DNA from: WTFY01 sp965220875
Lineage (GTDB): Bacteria > Pseudomonadota > Gammaproteobacteria > UBA4575
Direction: 5' to 3'
Assembly: GCA_965220875.1 (NCBI GenBank)
Contig: OZ244849.1
Location: forward strand, 1-64,000
DNA: 64,000 bases
Positions 45,636 to 55,929 of the stretch are shown here, one piece after another (position 1 is the stretch's first letter; the number at the start of each line of letters is the position of its first letter). The position numbers and the translations under genes are program-made. The notes below the pieces were generated by a model. The model made no database searches. It worked only from the letters and a program-made list of their open reading frames with translations, and was not told the DNA's origin.

Positions 45636-47618
45636 ATGAAGTGCAATGCCTGCCTGGTGCTGGCTGGACTGGCTTTCTCCGTCACGGCCTGCTACAACGC
45701 AAACTTGCCTCCGGACGCGCCTGCTGAAGGAGTCATGGTCGAAACCATCGAACCGGCAGAATCCCCGGAAGATACATGGCTAAGCCTTCCGCAGCCCGCC
45801 CTCCCCACCGAAGCAACCGGCACCTCCAAAGCCACGGACCCTGCAGAACCGACAGCGACCTCCGGCACTGAAAAACCCGGGGCTTCCGCGGGAAATACAC
45901 GTGCAGAGAGTGCAGGAGACGATATTTTTCAGGCGGTGCCTGCAGAAGAGGCGCCACGACTGATCTGGGAGCGCATTGCAGAGAATGCCTCGTTCTCGCA
46001 ACTCTACAGCCACCCAAAGGTAGTCCGCTACAGACAAAACTACCTGAAAAGGCAAAAGATGCTGGATATCATGTCCCGCCGTTCCGAACCATTCATACAC
46101 TTCATCGTGACGGAAATCGAGCGGCGCAACATGCCGGGGGAACTGGCCATCCTCCCCATGGTAGAAAGCGGCTATCACCCCAAGGCACTATCGCGCGCCA
46201 GGGCCGCGGGCCTGTGGCAATTCATCCCCCGCACCGCACGGGAGTACGACCTGGTACGAACCTGCTGTTATGACGCACGGTACGACGTGCACGCCTCGAC
46301 CATGGCCGCGCTTGACCATCTTGCCGACCTGCATGAAGAATTCGAGGGTGACTGGATACTGGCCCTGATGGCCTACAACGCCGGTGTCAACCGCGTGAGA
46401 GGGGCACTGAAACGGGATGCGGGAAAAGGCAGCCCGAGCCGTTACTGGAACCTGCGGCTGCCGCGCGAGACCCGTGAATACGTCCCCAGGCTGCTGGCAC
46501 TGAGCTCGATCGTGCATGATCCCGAGCTCAGAACGACGCTGCTGCACCCGGTGGCCAATTCCCAGCACGTGGAGATCCTGGAGATCGACAAGCGAATCTC
46601 ACCCGCCAAACTGTTCAACTCCGAAGGGATCGTGCGCAGCGAAATCCAGGCCCTTAACCCTGCCGTAAGGCATCTGGATTATCCGCTGCCCGCTGACCAC
46701 CGGCTGCTCGTGCCGTCAAACCGGGCCGAACAGATCATTTCCGTCATCGAGCAGCTTCCGGCAGAGGAAGCCCCGAACCTGTACACTCATACCATCCGCT
46801 ACGGGGAATCGCTCAGCGTCATCGCCCGGCGCTACGGGACCTCCGTGTCCACCCTGAAAAAGGTCAACCGGTTAACCGGCACCACCATACGGGCCGGAAA
46901 GAAGCTGATGATCCCTGCCAACGCACGTTTCCCGGCCAGGCCCCACCGGCACACGATCGCCTACGGGGAATCGCTCAGCATCATCGCCCGGCGCTACGGG
47001 ACCTCCGTGTCCGCGCTGCGCAGGACGAACAGGCTCCAAGGCACCACCATCCAGGCGGGCAAGACCCTCCTGATTCCGTACAGCACCGGGTACCGCGCCC
47101 CGTCCCCGGCTGAAAACGTGCTCGTTCGCCACCGGCATGAGATTGCACCCGGGGAATCGCTCAGCGTCATCGCCCGGCGCTACGGGACCTCCGTGCCCGC
47201 GCTGAAAAAGGCCAACCGGCTGAACGGCAACACCATACGGGCAGGAAAGATCCTGCTGATTCCGGCCAATACCCGCATACCCGCACGACCTCACAGGCAC
47301 GTCATCGCCCACGGGGAATCGCTCAGCGTCATCGCCCGGCGCTACGGGACCTCCGTGCCCGCGCTGAAAAAGGCCAACCGGCTGAACGGCAACACCATCC
47401 AGGCAGGCAAAACGCTCACGATCCCGGGCAGGGCCGAAACCCGCAGCCCATCCCCGGATGAATCTCCTGCGCAACAGTACCAGCATACCGTTGCACGCGG
47501 GGAATCGCTCAGTATCATCGCCCAGCGCTACGGGACCTCCGTGTCCGCGCTGAAAAAGGTCAACCGGCTGAAAAGCACCCTCATCCACACAGGAAGCACC
47601 CTCACCATACCTTTCTGA
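45636..47618 (+). CDS. mltD: Membrane-bound lytic murein transglycosylase D with five LysM repeats
   Basis: The 660-residue protein starts with a lipoprotein-type signal (lipobox VTAC, Cys 19), a Pro/Thr/Glu-rich linker (to about 100), the SLT goose-type lysozyme domain (about 150-300; catalytic Glu177 in LPMVESGYHPKA, then RAAGLWQFIPRTARE and MAYNAGVNRVRGAL) and five LysM units from about 390 to the end. MltD cleaves peptidoglycan strands in the periplasm. E. coli MltD has two LysM units; five is high, and the copies are nearly identical in DNA. It is divergent from the YafS-like gene. Confidence 0.96.
   Translation: MKCNACLVLAGLAFSVTACYNANLPPDAPAEGVMVETIEPAESPEDTWLSLPQPALPTEATGTSKATDPAEPTATSGTEKPGASAGNTRAESAGDDIFQAVPAEEAPRLIWERIAENASFSQLYSHPKVVRYRQNYLKRQKMLDIMSRRSEPFIHFIVTEIERRNMPGELAILPMVESGYHPKALSRARAAGLWQFIPRTAREYDLVRTCCYDARYDVHASTMAALDHLADLHEEFEGDWILALMAYNAGVNRVRGALKRDAGKGSPSRYWNLRLPRETREYVPRLLALSSIVHDPELRTTLLHPVANSQHVEILEIDKRISPAKLFNSEGIVRSEIQALNPAVRHLDYPLPADHRLLVPSNRAEQIISVIEQLPAEEAPNLYTHTIRYGESLSVIARRYGTSVSTLKKVNRLTGTTIRAGKKLMIPANARFPARPHRHTIAYGESLSIIARRYGTSVSALRRTNRLQGTTIQAGKTLLIPYSTGYRAPSPAENVLVRHRHEIAPGESLSVIARRYGTSVPALKKANRLNGNTIRAGKILLIPANTRIPARPHRHVIAHGESLSVIARRYGTSVPALKKANRLNGNTIQAGKTLTIPGRAETRSPSPDESPAQQYQHTVARGESLSIIAQRYGTSVSALKKVNRLKSTLIHTGSTLTIPF
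46802..47618 (+). repeat. Five tandem LysM-coding repeats in mltD
   Basis: The core GGGGAATCGCTCAG is repeated at about 46803, 46963, 47151, 47312 and 47499, each time followed by codons for IARRYGTSV or IAQRYGTSV, then a NRL turn and an AGK/AGS strand. Spacing is 160-190 bases; linkers between units are Pro/Arg-rich and vary. DNA identity over the core is close to complete, so the array is young or kept even by recombination. Confidence 0.85.
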
Positions 47619-47721
47619 GCGTCAGTCCACCGGACCGTGTGCGCGTGGCCGGCATAGCCGGACAAGCCGCATCCCGCGTGCAGCCTGCACGAAAAGGAAA
47701 AAATGAATGCCGGGCGTGCCC

Positions 47722-48579
47722 TCAGCGGCCGAACAGGTACTTCAGGCCCAGCGAGAGCGACCAGTGGTCCATGTCCCGAATCTTCGTATGGTTGGGCAGG
47801 TCAGGAATCGGGTGATCCACGTAATACCCCTTGTCCCGCATGTCGTCCACCACGCTGTAGGACAGCTTCATCCCCAGCAGGAATCCGTCGCCCAGGTCGT
47901 AGTCAGCGCCGACATGCAGATGCTTCGAAAATACGGTATCGGACAGGGACTCGTCCTGGAAGGAATTGTAGTATTCCGCGGGATGGTAGTCGCATCCTGC
48001 GGAACAGGCATATTCGGACTCGAAAACAAGCCCGGTCACCTTGACGTGGGAGACTCCCACTCCGGCTCCCAGGTAGGGAGTGATCCGGCTGCCCTCGAGC
48101 GGGAAGTCGTAATACGCGTTCAGCGACAATGTCCGGGTTTCCAGGTCATCCACGGATGTCCGGGTCCTGCTGGAGTAGTTGCTCGTCGCCTTGGCGACTC
48201 GAGTGGATCCGTCCAGGTAAGTGATCCCGGTAAACTCCTGGTCGATGTCGTTCTCACGCAGACTGGCCGACAGCTCCAGTCGCAGGTTGCCGAAGCTGCG
48301 ACCGACAGCGATTTCCAAAACGCTCCCCGTATCTGCGTCCAGATCATAGAACCAGCGATAGCCCCCGACATCCCGGTCGTCGCAGTCATCTTCGGGGTAA
48401 CAGACCGTATCCCGGTTCCAGCCCGCCTGTTTCATGTCGGATATCCAGTTCACCCCCGCACCGGCGCCTACATACCAGCCGGAATCCCGTGGCTCTGCCG
48501 CCATGCCTGAACCGGGCACGGCCACCATGAGCAGGCACCCCAGCACGGGGAGGCCGGCACCAAATAATTTCAGTTTCAT
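47722..48579 (-). CDS. Outer-membrane beta-barrel protein
   Basis: The 285-residue protein has a signal peptide ending GSGMAA before EPRDSGWYVGAGAGVNW, a typical first barrel strand. Further strands are visible (VLEIAVGRSFGNLRLELSAS, LSLNAYYDFPL, ITPYLGAGVGVSHVKVT, FLLGMKLSYSVVDD) and the end is the barrel strand WSLSLGLKYLFGR. Two Cys pairs (CYPEDDC and CSAGC) lie in predicted loops and may bind metal or form disulphides. It looks like an OmpA/OmpW-size barrel. It converges on mltD. Function unknown. Confidence 0.75.
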   Translation of the reverse strand: MKLKLFGAGLPVLGCLLMVAVPGSGMAAEPRDSGWYVGAGAGVNWISDMKQAGWNRDTVCYPEDDCDDRDVGGYRWFYDLDADTGSVLEIAVGRSFGNLRLELSASLRENDIDQEFTGITYLDGSTRVAKATSNYSSRTRTSVDDLETRTLSLNAYYDFPLEGSRITPYLGAGVGVSHVKVTGLVFESEYACSAGCDYHPAEYYNSFQDESLSDTVFSKHLHVGADYDLGDGFLLGMKLSYSVVDDMRDKGYYVDHPIPDLPNHTKIRDMDHWSLSLGLKYLFGR

Positions 48580-48689
48580 CCTGTCACGCCCACCTGTTCT
48601 GATTGCAGTGTTACGGTTCGCACCCGTTTTTTTTCAGACCACGAAAGGGTAATGAAGCATCTGCGAGAAAGCAAGGTATTCCAAGCCAT

Positions 48690-50362
<1,673 letters not shown>

Positions 50363-50366
<4 letters not shown>

Positions 50367-51778
50367 TTTGAGAGCCTGGGGTCAAGCGCGTCTCGGACCA
50401 CGTCGGCAAACAGGTTGGCAAACAGCACCAGCGTGAACATGAAAAACAGGGACGCGGCCAGGGACCACCACACCACCGGCTCGCGCGCCATCTCCAGCCT
50501 TGCACTGTTGATCATGTTGCCCCAGCTGTTCATGGTGGGGTCGACGCCGATATTGATGTAGGACAGTACGGCCTCGGCCAGCACCAGGCCGCTGAAGTCC
50601 AGCACAAGCGTGATCAGGACGATATGCATCACGTTCGGGAGGATATGCCTGAATATGGTCTGCACGCGTCCAACGCCGAACGCCGTGGCAGCCTGGATGA
50701 AATCGACTTCTCTCAGCTTCAGGGTTTCCGCCCTCAGCAGCCGGCACAGGCCGGTCCAGCTGGTAAGGCCCAGAATGAGGCACAGGAACAGCAGGCGCAA
50801 GTCGGCCCGCTGGGTCAGGCTTGCAAACTGTTCCGCGTGCTTGCTCATGTAGACGTTGAGCATCAGGACCGCCGCCGCGATCAACAGCACTCCGGGAATC
50901 GAGTTGAGCGTGGTGTAGAGATACTGGATGACATCGTCCACCCAGCCGCGAAAATAACCGGCCATGATCCCGAACAGGACCGCAAAGGGCAGCATGAGCA
51001 GGGTCGTCAGCGTGCCGATGACCACGCCCGTCCGGATGCTCTTGAGCGCCTGGTACAGTACATCCTCGCCCACCTTGTCCGTACCCAGCACGTGATACTT
51101 GGTTGCCCACTCTGCCCCCGTCATGAGCACCAGCAGGACAACGCCCAGCGTGGCGACCACGGTCCGCCAGGGTATGCGGGAACGCCCGGAGAACAGGATC
51201 CCCAGCGTCACCCTGAACGACCTGCCCGCCCGCAAGGACAGCACCCAGCCCAGCAGCAGGACCAGCGCCCCCCAGAGCACTGCCGCCTTGAGGGCTCCCA
51301 TCAGGCCGAGCCTGAGCACGTCACCGGCCTTTTGCGTTTCAGGATGCTCAAGGTGCGATGCCCCCCAGGCCAGGCGCGGGTAAACGCGCTGCTTGGTGCC
51401 GTCATCCTGCTGCACGGTCTCCTTTGCGTACAGGTAGGCCGCAAACGGCGCGGAATACGTCTTTTCACCGCTTTCCCGGAGGCCGGATACCATCCGGTCA
51501 AAAAGGCTGATCACCTCGCCGCTGTGCTGCACCTGGCCGGATGCGGCAGACTGGTTCTCCAGCACGGGATGGAAATGCACCGAATCCAGCAGGGCAATGC
51601 CCACGTACACCGACAGGACGATCATCGAGATCACCCCCGCCCTGCTGCGCACGACCTGCTGCCAGGGCTGGCGCAAATGGGGCTTGCGCATCGCATACAG
51701 GAAAAACATGACAATGCACAGCACGAGGCCGAACACCAGGATATCCGTCAGCAGGAAGACTGGCTTGCCCGGAAACAT
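50363..51778 (-). CDS. Peptide ABC transporter permease (YejE-like, extended)
   Basis: The 471-residue permease has about seven membrane helices. The C-terminal binding-protein-dependent transport domain (about 245-465) carries the EAA loop EVDFIQAATAFGVGRVQTIFRHILPNV, read here from about 370, split by Gly at the usual place. The N-terminal part is longer than in YejE (usually about 340 residues): two helices, a soluble 60-90 residue stretch (FHPVLENQSAASG to YAKETVQQDDGTK), and two more helices. It lies 2 bases after the YejB-like gene stop and overlaps the ATPase gene. Confidence 0.9.
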
Positions 51779-51780
51779 GG

Positions 51781-52758
51781 TCAGCGCAGCCTCACTCTCG
51801 GATCAACGACCGTGTACGAGATGTCGGTCAGCAACAGGCCCACGATATACAGGAAGGCCCCCAGGAACACCATGGAGCGCACGATGGCAAAATCCTGGCG
51901 GTTGATCGCATCGATGGTATAGCTGCCCAGGCCGGGGATCCCGAAGAAGGACTCGGTAATCAGGCTGCCCATGAACAGCAGCGGCAGGATCACCACCACC
52001 CCGGTCAGGATCGGAATCAGCGCATTGCGCAGGACATGCCGGAACAGCACCACCTGTTCCGCGATGCCCTTGGCGCGCGCCGTGCGCACGTAATCCCTGT
52101 TCATCTCCTCGAGGAATATGGTCCGGTACCAGCGCGTGCTGGAACCGATTCCGCCCACGATACCGATCAGCACCGGCAGGATCAGGAACTTGATGCCGAA
52201 AATACCGGTCTCGAAGCCGGAAATGGGCACGACCCGCAGGATCTTGCCCATGATGTACTGACCTCCGATGATGTAAAACAGGCTGGATATGGACATCAGC
52301 GCCACGCAAATGACGACTGCCCAGTAATCGATATAGGTAGCCCGGAAAAAGGCGATGAGCAGGGCAAAGGTGATCGCCACCAGCAGTCCGATGAGGAGTT
52401 GCGGTACGGCAATGGCCAGGCTCGGCCACATGCGCTGGGTGATGTCGAACCCGATGTCGCGCCCACTGTCCGAGCGGCCAAAATCAAAGATGAAGAGGCG
52501 CAGGGACTTGTTATAGAAGATGGTCTTGCGGATCGTGTCGGCGCCTTCTTCCTGCATGTTGTAGAACAGCGGGTAGTGATAGCCCCGCTCTGTTTTCCAG
52601 TCCTCGACCTGCTCCTGCGTGACATGTTTCTGCCCCAGGAACATGCGTGCCATGTCATCCGGCGTGTTGACCACGAAAAACAGCAGGAACGTGATGACAT
52701 TGACACCCACCAGGATCGGAATTGCGTACAGCACCCGCCGAATGATGTAGGCGATCAT
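51781..52758 (-). CDS. Peptide ABC transporter permease (YejB-like)
   Basis: From ATG 52758 the 325-residue permease starts IAYIIRRVLYAIPILVGVN, the typical first helix of DppB/YejB proteins, and has six helices and the EAA loop DYVRTARAKGIAEQVVLFRH. The frame is open to 53004, but the extra residues overlap the binding-protein gene and have no likeness. The ATG overlaps the stop of the binding-protein gene by 4 bases (ATGA), so the genes are coupled. Confidence 0.93.
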   Translation of the reverse strand: MIAYIIRRVLYAIPILVGVNVITFLLFFVVNTPDDMARMFLGQKHVTQEQVEDWKTERGYHYPLFYNMQEEGADTIRKTIFYNKSLRLFIFDFGRSDSGRDIGFDITQRMWPSLAIAVPQLLIGLLVAITFALLIAFFRATYIDYWAVVICVALMSISSLFYIIGGQYIMGKILRVVPISGFETGIFGIKFLILPVLIGIVGGIGSSTRWYRTIFLEEMNRDYVRTARAKGIAEQVVLFRHVLRNALIPILTGVVVILPLLFMGSLITESFFGIPGLGSYTIDAINRQDFAIVRSMVFLGAFLYIVGLLLTDISYTVVDPRVRLR

Positions 52759-54908
52759 CTGAGCGTACCCCGCTCCCGCCGGTAAAACCCGATGACCGCG
52801 GGCACGAACGAGACCAGCAGCACCCCGGACAGGATGATGAGCGGCCAGTACCTGGGCCGGTTCCATTCGGCGCGCCTCGCCTCCCTCAGTTGGCCGTCCA
52901 CCCGCTTGTACTTGAGCACGTTGTTGGCCATCAGGTTGGGCTTGACGTTCCTGTACCAGCTGTGAAACAGGGAAAATGCCTTGGGGTGAAATCCCCAGAG
53001 CCACGGAGCGTCCCGCTGCAGGATGCGGGTCATCTCCTGGATGACCTGCATGCGGTGCGGGCCGTTGCCGATATTCTTCATCTGCTCGAACAACCGGTCG
53101 AACTCGGGGTTCTGGTAGTTGGTGGCGTTCTCGCCGCTGTGCTGTACTTTCGAGTTTGGCCCGTACAGGAGGAAAAAGAAATTCTCCGGATCAGGATAGT
53201 CTGCATTCCAGCCCCACTGGAAGATCTGGCCGGTACCCTTGCGCATCTTTTCCTGGAACCGGTTGTAATCGGTGGCACGGATCACCAGCTGTATGCCGAG
53301 TTTCTGGTACTGCTTGCGCAACCAGCTGAAATGCGCCTTGGCACCCGGCCCTGCACCGGGTGTGTCGAAATACAGGACCAGCTGCTTGCCGGATGCGCGA
53401 TCAAATCCGTCTTCGTAACCGGCCTCGGCCATCAACTGCCGGGCATAACGAATGCCCTTTCTCTTCAGCTCGCCGTCCACCCAGTCATAGACATACGGAT
53501 TGACGCCGGCCTCGCCCTCGACATGGCCAAATATCCCCGGTGGCAAGGGGCTCTGGGCGGGTATTCCGCGCCCGTTGGCAAAAATGGAAATGTACTCCTC
53601 GTAGTCCACGGCAATCGAGATCGCACGGCGCAGCAGGCGCGCCCGCTCGGAATCCCCGCCTACCACCGGGTCCAGCATGTTGAAGCCCATGTACAGGATC
53701 GAGGTGGTGACGGAAGTCTCCAGCTGGATGTCTTTCTCCCGCATCCGGTCCGTCAACTGAATGTCTCCCTGTGAGCCGAACTGTATGGCCTGGTCGAAGC
53801 TGTCCGAGCTGACTCCCGAGGCGTCATAGTACCCCTGCAGAAACTTGTTCCAGTAGGGAATGTTTTCCTTTTCCAGACTGTATACCGCCTTGTGCACCAG
53901 GGGCAATTCCTTTCCGGCATCCGCCAGCAGCCCGTTACCCCGATCCTGCGGCTCCCCTTCTGACGGGTAGCGTTCCCCGTGAAAGTTGGGATTTTTTTCC
54001 ATCACCATGCGCAGGTTTGGGTTGTTTTCAGCCAGCATGAAGGGCCCCGTGCCCACCGGGTACCAGTTCAGCGAGATGTTCCGCTCGTCCATCCCCGGCT
54101 GGCTGTAAAACTTTTCTGCCTCCCAGGGCATCGGGGAGAAAAACGGCATGGCCAGCCAGAACACCAGCTGTGGATACTTCCCCTCGATCCGGATGCGGTA
54201 CGTGTAGCGGTCGTCCACATACAGCCCGGCAAACACGAGCTCCCTCAGGTCATGCCAGGCATCCGGCTGGTCCCGGTACCTCTCGCCTGCCTGGTTGCGA
54301 AACGCATCGAACCCCACGATGTACTCACGCATCACCCCTGCTATGGGAGAGTGAAGGAACGGACTGGCAATACGCTTGATCTGATAGACGTAGTCTTCTG
54401 CAACCAGCTCACGGGTCCCGGTGTGCACGAAATCCGCCAGGACATGCACGTCCTTCAGGTCCTCGCGCTGCAGTTCCAGGTAGCGCGCACGCCCCTGCTC
54501 ATCCTTTGCAAAGGCAGGGTGAGGCTGGTAGTGGATGCCCGGCTTGATCGTCACGATATACTCGGAATAGGCAATTTCACCCGTCCTCCAGGAGGGAACC
54601 GGTTCGCCCGCAGCGTCCAGATACCGTACCCTGGGCAGGTGCTCGGCAGTGAGCGGGACCAGGGTATAGGGCCGCTTCAGGTAATGGTATTGCAGGGGAG
54701 GTTCGTAGATCTGTGCGAGGAACTGGTACTCGTTCGAGCTGTAGGACCTGACCGGGTCCAGGTGCTTGGGCCGCTCGCTGAACGATGAATACACGATATT
54801 CAGGGATTCCTCCCCGCCCGCATGCGGATTGTTCCAGGGTTCGGAGTCGCATGCGGTGAGCAGGCAAACCAGGATGAACTGCAAAAAGAGGAGAGTGCGG
54901 TCGTTCAC
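52755..54908 (-). CDS. Family 5 peptide-binding lipoprotein with C-terminal membrane helix
   Basis: The 717-residue protein has a lipobox (LLTAC, Cys20) and a family 5 solute-binding domain (about 40-650; SERPKHLDPVRSYSSNEYQ, YPVGTGPFMLAENNP, FQWGWNADYPDPENFFFLLYG). Near residues 690-710 a single membrane helix follows (PLIILSGVLLVSFVPAVIGFY) with a positive tail (RRERG). Most binding proteins lack this; two anchors suggest it stays fixed to the inner membrane. It would feed peptides to the YejB/E/F-like partners. A perfect TATAAT lies at 54927-54922, only 14 bases before the GTG start, so the mRNA may be almost leaderless. Confidence 0.92.
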   Translation of the reverse strand: MNDRTLLFLQFILVCLLTACDSEPWNNPHAGGEESLNIVYSSFSERPKHLDPVRSYSSNEYQFLAQIYEPPLQYHYLKRPYTLVPLTAEHLPRVRYLDAAGEPVPSWRTGEIAYSEYIVTIKPGIHYQPHPAFAKDEQGRARYLELQREDLKDVHVLADFVHTGTRELVAEDYVYQIKRIASPFLHSPIAGVMREYIVGFDAFRNQAGERYRDQPDAWHDLRELVFAGLYVDDRYTYRIRIEGKYPQLVFWLAMPFFSPMPWEAEKFYSQPGMDERNISLNWYPVGTGPFMLAENNPNLRMVMEKNPNFHGERYPSEGEPQDRGNGLLADAGKELPLVHKAVYSLEKENIPYWNKFLQGYYDASGVSSDSFDQAIQFGSQGDIQLTDRMREKDIQLETSVTTSILYMGFNMLDPVVGGDSERARLLRRAISIAVDYEEYISIFANGRGIPAQSPLPPGIFGHVEGEAGVNPYVYDWVDGELKRKGIRYARQLMAEAGYEDGFDRASGKQLVLYFDTPGAGPGAKAHFSWLRKQYQKLGIQLVIRATDYNRFQEKMRKGTGQIFQWGWNADYPDPENFFFLLYGPNSKVQHSGENATNYQNPEFDRLFEQMKNIGNGPHRMQVIQEMTRILQRDAPWLWGFHPKAFSLFHSWYRNVKPNLMANNVLKYKRVDGQLREARRAEWNRPRYWPLIILSGVLLVSFVPAVIGFYRRERGTLR

Positions 54909-54921
54909 GTGCGTGGGGTGT

Positions 54922-54927
54922 ATTATA
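54922..54927 (-). promoter_or_regulatory. -10 box very close to the binding-protein start
   Basis: A perfect TATAAT on the minus strand. The predicted transcription start would be about 7 bases before GTG 54908, leaving no room for a ribosome binding site. No -35 match is seen. Confidence 0.35.
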
Positions 54928-55045
54928 CTCGGGCGCTATTATGGATATTTCTTCCCTGAATGACCATTATAGAATGCCTGTCCGGGAAAATGTTTCAACC
55001 AGGATTCACGGAATACGCCGGCATTAACCAGAAGAGGAACGGAAG

Positions 55046-55831
55046 ATGGGATTTTTAGCGGGAAAACGTGCACTGGTGATCGGCGTGGCAAGCAACCGGT
55101 CCATCGCCTGGGGAATCGCCGCAGCCATGCATCGCGAAGGCGCGCAACTGGCTTTCACCTTCCAGAATGAAAAACTCAAAACCCGGGTCGAAAAACTTGC
55201 CGGGGACTGTGGCTCGAACCTCTGCCTGCCCTGCGACCTGGAACACGATGCGGACATTGCGCAGCTGTTCGACAAGCTCGCCACGACCTGGGACGGGCTG
55301 GACATCCTGGTACATTCGGCCGCCTTCGCACCCAGGGAGGAACTGTCCGGGGATTTTGTCGAGGTGACTACCCGGGAAGGCTCAAGAATCGCACACGACG
55401 TCAGCAGCTACAGCCTGACTGCACTCGGGCGGGCAGCCCGCCGCATGATGCGGGACCGCAACGGCGCCATCCTTTCCCTGTCCTACATGGGTTCGGTACG
55501 CGCCATGCCGAACTACAACGTCATGGGCCTCGCCAAGGCCAGCCTGGAAGCCAACATACGCTATATGGCCTATACCCTGGGACCGGACGGCATTCGTGTG
55601 AACGGAATCTCTGCAGGCCCGATCCGCACCCTCGCCGCTGCGGGCATCGCGGACTTCCGCAAGATGCTTGACCATGTCGAGCAGAATGCACCGTTGCGCA
55701 AGAACGTCACCATCGAGGAAGTGGGAAATGCCGCCGCCTTCCTTTGCTCGGACCTGGCAAGCGGGATCACCGGCGAGATCACCTACGTCGATGCGGGATT
55801 CAGTATCGTCGGCATGTCCGGTTACAGCTAG
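55046..55831 (+). CDS. fabI: Enoyl-[acyl-carrier-protein] reductase (NADH)
   Basis: The 261-residue enzyme has the FabI cofactor motif ALVIGVASNRSIAWGIA, the VHSAAFAP strand and the active-site run LSYMGSVRAMPNYNVMGLAKA, in which the two Tyr and the Lys match Tyr146, Tyr156 and Lys163 of E. coli. It reduces the enoyl chain in the last step of each fatty-acid elongation cycle and is the triclosan target. ATG has GAGGAACGGAAG just upstream. It converges with ppiD. Confidence 0.97.
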   Translation: MGFLAGKRALVIGVASNRSIAWGIAAAMHREGAQLAFTFQNEKLKTRVEKLAGDCGSNLCLPCDLEHDADIAQLFDKLATTWDGLDILVHSAAFAPREELSGDFVEVTTREGSRIAHDVSSYSLTALGRAARRMMRDRNGAILSLSYMGSVRAMPNYNVMGLAKASLEANIRYMAYTLGPDGIRVNGISAGPIRTLAAAGIADFRKMLDHVEQNAPLRKNVTIEEVGNAAAFLCSDLASGITGEITYVDAGFSIVGMSGYS

Positions 55832-55929
55832 CACCGCGACCCACAGCCAGGGTTGTCAGCAGCAGTGCAGTGCAAGCCGCACGCGTGAAGCATGCCCTGC
55901 AAATCCCGGTATTTCAGGCAACAGCCGGG

